A DNA stretch of 64,000 nt. Origin: Archilochus colubris (taxonomy: Eukaryota; Chordata; Aves; Apodiformes; Trochilidae). The translations under genes were made by a program, and so were the position numbers. Position 1 is the stretch's first letter. Each line of letters starts with the position of its first letter. Under the pieces are notes generated by a model. The model worked only from the letters and a program-made list of their open reading frames with translations, was not told the DNA's origin and made no database searches. Of this stretch, positions 28,501 through 38,255 are shown one piece after another. The DNA lies in contig CM041084.1 in the NCBI GenBank assembly GCA_023079485.1, forward strand, positions 132,772,792-132,836,791, read 5' to 3'.

Positions 28501-31500
28501 ATGGTAGTACAGGATGTGGTCCTGCATAATATGAATGTTTGAAAAGCTGCATAGCCTATAATAAAGACATTTCAGAAATAGCTCCTTCCAATCAGGTGAA
28601 GTAAAGACTTTCTTTAGTAATGAAACCTTAAAATAGTTTGGATGATTTAAATCCATCCTTGTAAATAAAGTTGCATTAGATATAATGCTACAGCATTAAT
28701 GAAACAAATAAGAATGAAATAGAAATTATCATCACTTTAAAACCATTATGCAAAATTTTTCTGTGCTGAATGTGACAGCTGGAAATTTCAAGACCCATGC
28801 AAATTGTACTAAAGTAGATTTGCATAAAGCATTGGAAGAGCTTTTGTGAAAATGGAGCTAGTGGGTGTTATTTAAATAACAGTATAGCAGCTATTAACAA
28901 AATAGCAAGATTCAAAATAGTAATTTACTTTACATATTTCTTCTAAAACATGTCCAAAATCAAGACAACTGTCAGCAAATAGTGCAGCATTGCAACCCAC
29001 CCTCTCAAAATCCTGAAAGATCAAGAAATTCTCATCCCTGACAAAGCACACACCCTCATTGCAGAGCATATTGCTTCCCTTATGTAAACCCTGTAAAATA
29101 CTATACAGCCATGGCGAAGCCATATGATCTTGAGCTCTTTAAGTTTTACAAAAGCTTCTGCAGGAAAAAAAAAAAAAGAATGAATTCTATATGCTGTGAC
29201 TATTCGGAGTTAAATTATTCAGCTGCTATCTTCCTCTCCATCATCATCATCATCACCAATCACCTCCCTCCCCATTTCTGCCATGTGAACAAACATCTCC
29301 AGGCTGCACAGAGAACTTTGACTCCTTTTCCCGTGGACTCACTGATGCTTCTCTCCCAGGCAGTGAGAATGCTTTGTCACACTTGAGCCACAAGTGGATT
29401 CTGGATTCTCCCTCTTGGAGCTAATGGATGTAACCTGGCAGCAACCAATCTATATGTCTTCTGTAAATGGTCCTCCAAGGGTTTACCTGTAGCAGTGCTG
29501 TCATGCTCCCAGGAATAATTACAAGGTTTGTGTTCATTTTCAAAAGTCTCTATTCTGTGACGTGCCCTTGAAAAACATGAGGCGCCACTGTTGTATCCAG
29601 ATCCTGTTAAAAAGGTGTGGGTTGCCTGTACCACACATCACAAAGCCACCTTTTCAGTAATTTATATACTCTTAATCTTTTCTTATGGAGTCTGGTGGAA
29701 ACTTCTGGTTTGGAATTATCTTTTCCTTCAGAATTAAGGATGTTGTTAGTTTCCCTGCATGTGCTGGGCCCACTTCCATAAGGGTGACTGGGAAGTTAAG
29801 AGGGTGGTTTTGGTTTGCTTTCTGGTAATGTGACAATTGACAACTATTGTGTCTTTAGTTTGCATGGTAATTTGTGGTAGCATGTTTCAAGGAACAAAAA
29901 GGAGTATTTTGTGTGATTGTTCTACATGCTGAAAAACATACACTGGGGGTAGAGAGAACAGACTGCTTTTGAAATGCCACTATTTATTTTTTTTTTTTTT
30001 GCATGTAGCTCTTGTGCCTGCGCCGTTTTCTTTCCTGAAGCTGGGCAGAATGTTGTTTTACTGATAGATACCTGCCACTTTGGATTGCTTCTTGGCTGTG
30101 TAGGTGTGAATTAATTCCTAATCCTTTCATAATGCCACCCGTGTGAAGGTCATCTTGTTCTTGTTTTCTGCCATTGAATGATCTCATAAGCTGCTTGCGT
30201 TATCAGAAAACCCGTGCTGCATGGTCAACATGTAAATTAACAGTCTGAAGGGCTTTTCTGTAGGGTTTTTTGTTTGCTTGCTTACTGACTGGCATTGATT
30301 TTAGTAGTGTTCTATTTTGTGGTGGCTGGTTTTGTTTCCCTCTTCAGATTTGAATTGCAAGTGTGTTGCACTTGATGTATGTAGTACTTACATAGTAGTG
30401 GATACTCAAGGATAATATGAGAAAGGGAGCATGCATTGAGTGTCTCTTTCCTTGTGAAACCCCTCCACCTTCCAGTAATCCTTGACTCAAGGAATTTGTT
30501 TGTTGACGTACCCGCATGCTTCACAGCCCCTAATGGATGTTTTCTGCCTGACTCTTGTCATTCATTTTTGTACTGAGCAATACTCCTAGCCTGCACAATT
30601 ATTTCCATCATGCAATTATATACCATTCAGAGAAGTACTTCTTTGTGTGTATCTCAAACTTGCTGCTTGCCTTCATTTGGTGCTGTTTATATCTCCCATG
30701 GTGAAAACCCATTTGCGTTCCCCTTCCCCATGGCTGATGGCTGCAGAGCTCCCTGCTCCGGTCCCCGCCGACTGTTCCTCCCCACACTGTTTCGTCTCAC
30801 CCTATGAGGAACCAACTTACCATCATTGCAGGTGTTTTTTTCTATCAGTTTAATCCTGCTGTCTTCTTTTTGGGAGGGGGTGGCCAGAGCTGCAGGTGGT
30901 GTCCAGGGGTGTTAAACACAAGGTTTTCCCATAGCATTTCATGGCCTTGCCTCATGCTGCAAACATGCAGAAGGAGCCTCAGGCAGTAAATGGAGCTGGA
31001 CCGCAGACTACAAGCCTGGTCCCAGGCAAGGAAAAGTAACTTTTTGGAGCTGGTCTGTGCAGACACCAAGGCTTAAGCCTTCTCTTGAGTCTAAATTGTC
31101 AGACATTTGCAGTGCTGTGTTGAAAACCAAAGAAGCAGTTTTTTTTTTTTTTCAGAATCGGATAGATTCTCTCTGTCAACATTAGTTTAAATCACATTTC
31201 TTGTTACAAAGAAATCAAATTCATAACCAACTCTTCTAGGCATTCAGAAATACTAAATGCATCTCTGAAGAATAAGCATCACTCTTCAAATGAATTATTT
31301 TGCTTCTCTTATTAACCGCAGTAAAATCTGCAGTAGTCACAAGGGGTGCAAGGAGGTTTTTGTATTCAGTAGATAAGAATGAATGAGACTTTTCTCCAAA
31401 TCCATGTTGCAGTTAGGGATTTCTACTTAAAAAGTCACAAAGATCAAATTGTACATATTCACAGCTCCATATGCACAGGCTTCATATGCATGTTTGTTTC

Positions 31501-34500
31501 TTCTGTAAAATGGTTTAAATGCTTTTTTTCACCATTGCTTTCAGACTGGACTGCCTAGTGCTTTCAGGATCTGTTTAGAAGAATAAGGCCTTATTTTTTC
31601 CCCATGGTTCTTTACAAAAATCCGGTCTTCAGCTACAACATGAAAAAGTTCCTGGATTGTGTTAGGAATAGAATGGGTCTATGATAGTGGGTGCCAAAGA
31701 CAAAATCCTAATGTTCTTAAAACCTATAGCAGACTTCTTAGGGAAGTCACTAGCCCCAGGATTTTCACCCAACCTTGTTTTCTTTTTGAGGGAAATGGTG
31801 AGAATACATTCAAAATTACCTGTTCCTGGGAGGTGCTGCTGGGGAGCACAGGGTGCCAGCTGGTCAGGAGGAGGTAAAAGCTGGAGCCATCTGTTTGGCT
31901 GCTTCTAAGATGTAGTGAATGGATTCTTAGTTGTTTTGAAGTAGTTGTGCAAAATGTGTGTTTGAAGAGGGTTATCCAAAACAGAGTTTCTGCTCAGGTC
32001 CAGTCAGCAGCTGAGTAACCCCTTCTCTGGCCCTACTTGAAATTCAACCCTGTATGAGTTGCCTCCATCAGTTGTCAATAGTTGGGCCTTCATACTCACT
32101 CCATGTCAGCCTTTTCTCCAAACTTACTGCTTTTTCTGTCAACGTGACTGTTTTAACAACCATGACTGAGTTCCATAGAAGCTGCCTGTTGCCAGAGGAT
32201 ATCAGTAGTGACCACCTTAGGGTTTCATACCTCTCAAAGGCTGCAGATTTTCCTCTTTTTTGTTGCATAGCTCTCCCTTGCCTGGAACTCCAATAATTCA
32301 ATGATAGCTGTAGAAAAGAAAAATTTCCCTCCTTTCTACTTTAGGTCTTTGGGTCACATCAAGTGGTAGTGAAAGACCTGTGTTACATGTTGACAAAAAG
32401 TTTGTTGAAAGACACTAAAGAATACATAAAAGATAAAAAAGCTTTGCTGCAGCATTTCTTAGATCTTTTTGTTTATTTTTCCACAAAGAGACAGCTTGAG
32501 TGAGGCAAGAACTGTGAATGTGATCCTAAGGCATTTCTGTGCAGATTCCTTTTTGTTAAAGAATGAATCTTGTTAGGGCCTGACTGTGCAGCTCTAATAT
32601 AAAATGAAAACAACAAACCAACCAAAGACCAAAGTAATAAAGTAGGGTGCTGGAAAAGGGTCAGGTTTACAAATTATTAATTCCCTTGGCTTCAGAACAT
32701 ATACAGAACTAAGGCTTTCTTTGCAAGTCATGGTGGTCTGGTGAAGACATAGTTCGAAGTGTTTTTTCAGACTGTGTACCAACCACAACTATATCAGCGT
32801 ACAGTTCAGGTGGCCTAAAGGAAGATGCATATGAGGAAGTTGCTTCTTTTTGTCAAGTCATTCCTATAAAGTTGCATCCTTACTTGAACCTGTGCCCTAC
32901 TCAGCTGACCTTGGTATCAGAGTCTGGATTAGCTCAGATCCTGAATCTTTCTACCTTTCCTGGTAGCAAAAGCACTGTAAACCATGGTCTTTCAAGAACA
33001 GTCTTACAATATTATATGCACTTGCTTGTCTTTCAAGCTCCTGTCTTACATTTGAGCTATCCTGGAGTGCAAGAGTAGATAGTTTTTGGCACATTAATTT
33101 GCTATAGGTATTTTAATTCGGTCTTTTATTCTTCACACACCACCTGAAAAAGTCCATGAGACATCTTTACTGCTCAGATAATGGGTATTATTTCTTCATT
33201 CTTATGTGATTCTGGAGGAGTAGACAAAGTATATTTGTAACAATGACCTAGTATTCTCCACAATGCACAACAAGCTGTTTTTGTAATTACCTTCACACTC
33301 TTAATTTACGGCTTTATTAATTGAACTGACCTTCAGACAGCCTTGCTGTCTATGAATGAGTTCATAGAATAGCTGAGAGTCTAAATCGTTGTGGTGTTTT
33401 TCCATTTGTATGATTTATTTCAGCTCACCTCCTGTCTGTCATGCTCTGGGGCAGAGCACAGAATGCACAATGCAGGACATATTTACGCTTAGTTTTTAGG
33501 CTTCACTTGCTTTGGTTTGGGATTATAGAGGTCCTAGACACTTTGTATCTTCTTTGCCTGCAACTTTTTTGCACAACAGAGAAGCAAGACTCTAATCCCA
33601 GTGGAAGCTTTAGCATGAGGTAGAGTATTATTACTTCTTGAAACTTAAGTGATTTTCTTCCCAGAAATCATCCTTTGAATCTTCAAAGACTTAAAGTGGG
33701 AAGGCATTACAAAGACTTTTATACCATCTGGACTATGTCATAGTCAACAACATAGCAGATTTTACCATCAAAATGGAACACTGTTTCAATGGTACTGAGT
33801 CAATTAGATAGTCCAGCCTTCATTTTAGGTACATATATCTGACCAGCCTGTAGGCTTAAAGCTGGAATTGCTCAAAACTAGGTCTTGGCTTCTGGAGCAT
33901 TATTTCAAACAACAGAGCTTTATTTTCTTCTCACACAATGTTTACTCAGAGATGATGAAGTGCTCATAGAATTATTCAGTGAGTTCATCCCAAGCTGTTC
34001 AGGATGGTGTCCCCACTGTCTCCGTACAGGGGAGGTAGCACTGTGCACCTGTGTCTGATGGAGATGTTAGAGAGACATTTCCTAGAGGAACATCTGCTTT
34101 GACCTAGTACAGGGATAAAGCTGCATCTCATCCTGACTTTTTCATGCAGAGGCATTGGAGCTGAGGAGAGTTGCTTCAGATACTGAGTGACCCTGGGTCA
34201 CTCTGAGGAAAATTTTTTAGTGGGAGGAGTCTTTCCCTTTGGACCACTTAGAGAAATTAATTTCTAACCTCTGACTTTCTAACTTCTGGTTCTTCCACAT
34301 ACCCCATATGAATACACTGATTTCATTTTCACAGTGTCATTCATAAAATTCTACACAGACTTTGATCCTTCGGTGTTAGCTCAATACAGAGCTTGGTCAT
34401 GACCTTAATGTGTTCCAGTCTACTAATAGAAGTAATTATTATTGCAGTATTTAATCAGTTAATCTTTTAAACTAGCTTATTTCATTCTCAGCACAGGAAT

Positions 34501-35019
34501 CCGTGCTGTTGCAACAAATATGTGGACAAAATGTTTTAAAGCACAGTGTTAAGAGGGAGGCTGCTTAGCATTAAATTGTTACTCTAATAAAGGTGTCCTT
34601 TGGCATTAGTGAATTTTATCATTTTACCTAATTTTCTTCAAAATTTCAGAATTATTATTATCATCTCATCTCAAATCAATACCTTACTGCAATGCCATAA
34701 GCCTCTTCTATTTCTAGGATCAAATTATGTAGTCAACTATACACATCTATACACTTAATTTAAGAAAAGTGTTGAGCAAGTCCAATGTGTATGTAATGAC
34801 CTTCATAGCAACAGAGAATTTGCCTTTATTCGTACAGATGGCATAGTGTCTCTATGACCCTAGTAGCACAATAGCTTCTATTTTATGTTGTTAGAGGTAG
34901 AAGATACCAGAACTACTGTGATTCAGTGATTGGAGTGTACTCACCACTCTGAAATAGGATTTGAGGGTTTTTGTCAGTCTTTCTTGTGCAAAACTGGTAA
35001 AATGACTGGATTTCTGGAG
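19561..35019. other. Long intronic stretch, no gene or dispersed repeat recognised
   Basis: About 15 kb without a CR1 piece that I could recognise. GC-richer patches at 23060-23280, 27250-27715 and 30690-31070 carry overlapping open frames on both strands (up to 118 codons). This is what moderate GC and few stops produce, and I recognise no protein family in them. An ATTA-rich patch at 28255-28380 may be a conserved non-coding element. Confidence 0.55.
20021..20069. repeat. 12-bp tandem repeat, four copies
   Basis: AATTCACTATTC occurs twice exactly (20021, 20033). It is followed by a copy ending in G (20045) and, after one extra T, a fourth ending in A (20058). Confidence 0.92.
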
Positions 35020-35160
35020 GAGCAGAGAGTGATGTCATTTGGCTTGACTTGAGCAAGGCTTTTGACTGTCTCTCTCTCACAATACACTTGCACCCAGGTT
35101 ACAATGTTATGTCTGGATGTGTGGGCAACTAGGTGGGTTAGATTAGATGGTTGATGTTAG
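35020..35160 (+). repeat. CR1 LINE reverse-transcriptase relic
   Basis: CTTGACTTGAGCAAGGCTTTTGACTGTCTC translates in one frame to LDLSKAFDCLS, matching the YLDFSKAFDTVSH motif of CR1 reverse transcriptase that holds the first catalytic Asp region. Later parts (TGTCTGGATGTGTGGGCAAC) fit the following segment but contain stops. It is a dead 5'-truncated fragment in sense orientation, about 670 bp before the OXR1 exon. Confidence 0.8.
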
Positions 35161-35803
35161 ATAGTTAGATGTTTGAGCTCACAGGACAGTGCTTAATAAG
35201 TTGCACATGACCTAGATGCCAGTAACAAGTAGACCAACATTTATTTCTTTGGCCAGACAGAATTCCTCTTTTTCTGTCCGCTGTTCTTGTAATGCACAAA
35301 ATGGTACCTGGAGTTAGTGAAATTCCTGAGATTTGGTGAGAAACAGCATGCTGAAACTATTGCAGAATGAGAAATGCAGTTGTAGAGCTGTATCTGAATT
35401 TAGAATATCTGAAGTCAGTTCTTTTCTTGTGGAGTTTTCAGTAACTTTGTGCTGAATATATGAAATTAGTTAATTCCTTTGTGTTCCCCTCATCTGTGGA
35501 AACTTAAACTAGGCAATTTAATCATAAGTTAATTGTTGGCAGTTCATCTTCTCTGAAATAGATTAGGGACTGATTCTCCAAGCAGCTCAGCAGGCTGATC
35601 TGAGGGCAGTTTAGCATTCATAGCTACATGTGGGATTGAAGTACTGGAACTGATATAGCAGTAACTGAAAGGGAAAATTAATACAAGGCCTAATTTATCA
35701 CCGCTGTTCCGTGTTCTGCTGCAACATGCATGAATTGCTGTACAATGAATATATTGCTGTTATTCTAGGCGTAATCTAAGTAGAAAATGATGATTAATAA
35801 TAC
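35161..35803. other. Intron immediately upstream of the OXR1 exon
   Basis: AT-rich, no repeat recognised. Regulatory splicing elements could lie here, but none can be named from the sequence. Confidence 0.5.
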
Positions 35804-35827
35804 CTTACTGCCTTAAATTGCCTTTAG
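35804..35827 (+). other. Splice acceptor and likely branch point of the OXR1 exon
   Basis: The intron ends in TTGCCTTTAG just before the exon. A CTTAC match to the yUnAy branch consensus lies at 35804-35808, putting its A (35807) about 20 nt from the exon edge, a normal distance. The pyrimidine tract is weak, being interrupted by TTAAATTG, so inclusion of this exon may be regulated; that part is inference. A TAA in the exon's frame at 35814-35816 shows the reading frame does not continue upstream. Confidence 0.8.
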
Positions 35828-36024
35828 ATTAAAGAAAAAGTCCCAGTCGGTGGATATTAGTGGGCCAGGATGCAACCCAGTGGCAGCTGAAGCTCAGACA
35901 CCTCAGCCCAGTAAATCTTTGCTTGCCACTAAGACAGCTGCTTCTGAGGAGGAACAGAACAACACTGCAAACACCCAAAGGCGCAATCCCCGAAGGAGTG
36001 AGTTGAAGAGATATTACACCATTG
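35828..36024 (+). CDS. OXR1: OXR1 internal coding exon (N-terminal linker before LysM)
   Basis: Seen: a 197-nt segment bounded by a pyrimidine-biased tract ending in TTTAG and by a GTGAGT donor. It reads as one base, 65 codons, then one base, so it enters in the third position of a codon and leaves after the first. The peptide starts LKKKSQSVDI, has EEEQNN at residues 40-45 and ends PRRSELKRYYTI (residues 54-65). The frame stays open into the intron and stops at 36117-36119. Known: these blocks are distinctive of vertebrate OXR1 just before the LysM domain, and the paralogue NCOA7 has a similar RR-ELKRYY motif. OXR1 is a TLDc-domain protein that protects against oxidative damage and, with other TLDc proteins, is linked to V-ATPase control. 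The trailing G fits the Asp that follows YTI in OXR1. Inferred: the exon is isoform-specific, because shorter OXR1 isoforms start downstream of it. It holds neither LysM nor TLDc. Recognition is from memory; no alignment was run. Confidence 0.93.
35998..36003 (+). other. Second GTGAGT inside the OXR1 exon: possible alternative donor
   Basis: The same GTGAGT hexamer as the main donor occurs 27 nt earlier, inside the codons for Arg-Ser-Glu-Leu. Because the offset is 27 nt, use of this site would keep the frame and delete SELKRYYTI (exon residues 57-65), with a single junction codon replacing Ser and the following Asp. The base before it is A, while the main donor has G there, so it is the weaker site. 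Nothing in the sequence shows that it is used. Confidence 0.35.
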
Positions 36025-36030
36025 GTGAGT
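36025..36030 (+). other. 5' splice donor of the OXR1 exon
   Basis: The exon ends ATTG and the intron begins GTGAGT, a near-perfect match to the U1-complementary consensus. Ending after the first base of a codon fits a following Asp codon, the residue expected after YTI in OXR1. Confidence 0.88.
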
Positions 36031-36794
36031 TTTCTTTCACAGAAAAAAAAAATCAAATATACTTATTAAAAAGTCAAGGTCTTTGTGTTTATTTGAGTTT
36101 CATTTCTTTTGGTTAATTACAGTTGCTTGCTAAGGTTACAAATGCCCACAGTGAGCATTAAGATCTTCATGTTAATGCTCATATCGAACTACCCTGAAGA
36201 ATTTATTTATCTGTAAATTTTTTATTTTTATTTTTAAATATTTATTTATCTTTATACTTGCTTTATTTCTCTTGTACTGCTTACAAGAGTTCTTTCTTCC
36301 AACTTTTTTTTTTTTGTCTGGGGAAAGCATAAAAGCAATTTTGGGAGGAAGGATCTAGGAAGAACATAATTACCTTTGATCATGGACCTCAGTAGAGGAG
36401 CTTTGCATAATAGTAATAATGAAAGTAGTAATAATGAAATGACTTCTTAGTTTAATGCAGATTTTAAAAATAGTTCTGATAAATTGACCATCGTTGGATG
36501 TTCTTCTGTTATCAACCAAAACACAGACTGTACATGGAAGTGCAAAGTTAGGTTTGCATTTATCTGCCTGACAAATTGGGCTCACCTTCATTTTCCTTTT
36601 GGAACCTTTACAAAATCCTTTTAATGTGAACTCCATCAGTGTTTATAACCTTGATATGCTTCTAGTGATCACAAAGTCTGAGCACTGGCAAGTTGTTTCA
36701 GAGTCTAACTTCAGTGCTTGAATAAAAGAATGTTTTTCAAACATTTGATTAATTTGTTTGAGTACTGAGCAGCACTTGATTTGACAGACTTGCT
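36031..36794. other. Intron immediately downstream of the OXR1 exon
   Basis: Contains an AT-rich low-complexity tract of TTTATT units at 36201-36256 and a T11 run near 36306. No other feature is recognised. A minus-strand frame at 36370-36636 has no familiar content. Confidence 0.55.
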
Positions 36795-36975
36795 GACTGG
36801 AAAGACCTCTGAAGGTTATATAGAAAGTCTGGTGTCCTGTTTGAAGTGGGACTTCAGCCAACACTAGGTTAGAACAGCCAAAGCTTTGTGTTGCCGACTG
36901 TTGAAAGTCTCCAGGGGTGGATACTCCACAGCCCCTCTGCAGATCTTGCTGGCTTGTGGACAGTGTGTTCAGACA
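36795..36975 (-). repeat. CR1 LINE 3'-region fragment, diverged
   Basis: GGAAAGACCTCTGAAGG, a diverged middle, then GTCTCCAGGGGTGGATACTC and CACAGCCCCTCTGC follow the order of a reverse-complemented CR1 3' region, where 'CTCCAAGGATGGAGACTCCACAACCTCT'-like text is usual. It lies inside a 124-codon minus frame that is therefore not a gene. Confidence 0.72.
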
Positions 36976-37450
36976 GCAGCATTCATGGGCACCTTGCCCA
37001 TAAACAGATGCTAACATTTGGAAACAACAGTTGGAGATTCTGGGGAATTATGAGAGGAATAAAACCACAGGAAGTGGCCAAGCTTACATGTTTTTCTTAA
37101 ATATCATCTTCCTTTATCTTGTAGAGAGTACTTGGGTGAGGTGGACCAGCTGGACTGACCCAGTAAGGGACACATACTGGCTTTATGTTCATAAATATAC
37201 AGCCTTGTCTATATGACTTGCTTAAATCACAAGGAATAAGTTGATAAAGCCAGTATTATTGCATACTACAAAACATTTGAATTTTGCTGACATGCAAATA
37301 CAAGAAACAAGAGTTTCTCTATATCTTCCTGAACACTAAATGGCACCTTGTAACTGAATAGTGTGAAAAAAAAAAGTTTTAATCTTGGACAGCAGAGTAC
37401 TGGTACCAGATAAACATGTTTACTGTCTGAGTTGTTCTGATATTGAGTCT

Positions 37451-38125
37451 ATTCTAGAATCATTAATGTTGGAAAAAACCTCTACGATCAAGTCAGACAC
37501 CCACACATCAGCCCAACACCACCAGCCAACTAAAACATTTTCTCTAGTGCTATATCCACAAGTTTTTTTAACACCTCCAGTGATGGTGACTCCACCACTT
37601 CCCTGGGCATCGTATTCTAAATGCCTGACCACTCTTCCAGTAAGGAAATTTTTGCTAATATGCTATCTAAACCTTCCCAGGTGCAACTTGGGGCCATTTC
37701 CTCTGGTCCTATCACCAGTTGTGTCCCACCTCACTACAGCCTCCTTTCAGGCAGTTGTAGAGAGCAATAAGGTCTCCCCTCAGCCTCCTCTTCTCCATGC
37801 TAAACAACCCCTGTTCCCTCAGCTGCTACTTGTAAGACATGTGTTCCAGATCTTTCACCACCTTTGTTGCTCTTCTGTGGAAGTTGTATCAGCAACTCAA
37901 TGTCCTTCTTGTAGTGAATGGCCCAAAAGGGTTTGAGGTGCAGCCTCACCAGTGCCAAGTACAGAGGGACAATCACTTCCCTGCTCCTGCTGGCCACGCT
38001 ATTTCTGATGCAGGCCAGGCTGCTGTTGGCCTTCTTGGCCACCTGGGCACACTGCTGGCTCATATTCTGCCAGATAATTTGGCAGCACCTAATTATCTTA
38101 GAACTCACATCAACTTCAACATGCT
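37451..38125 (-). repeat. CR1 LINE, about 0.67 kb of 3' ORF2 and 3' UTR
   Basis: The minus strand encodes, near 38060-37870, [20 protein letters not shown] followed by [20 protein letters not shown], the conserved C-terminal part of CR1 ORF2. The low-coordinate end carries the 3' UTR (CTAGAATCATTAATGTTGGA) and the antisense of the LRDLI-LYNYLKG region. Several frameshifts and stops break it. The 183-codon plus-strand frame at 37385-37936 is simply the antisense of this element. Confidence 0.95.
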
Positions 38126-38132
38126 TTAAGTT

Positions 38133-38255
38133 ATCACAGAATCACAGAATGTTTTTGGTTGGAAGAGAACTTCAAGATCATCCAGTCCAGCCTTTGACCA
38201 ATACTGTAAGCTCATTACTAAACCATGTCCCTAAGGTCCAGGTCAACTGACTTGT
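38133..38255 (-). repeat. CR1 LINE 3' terminus, second copy next to the first
   Basis: ATCACAGAATCACAGAATG, TTGGTTGGAAGAGAACTTCA and CCATGTCCCTAAGGTCC are the reverse complement of a CR1 3' tail and UTR. Only about 120 bp remain. It sits head-to-tail with the preceding CR1 in the same orientation. Confidence 0.92.

Noticed and set aside
36643..37017. 124-codon minus-strand frame
   Set aside because: Its middle coincides with a diverged minus-strand CR1 3' region; the rest has no recognisable domain.
37385..37936. Longest open frame in the window, 183 codons on the plus strand
   Set aside because: It overlaps the antisense strand of a clear CR1 fragment whose minus strand encodes the known ORF2 C-terminus; no independent protein.
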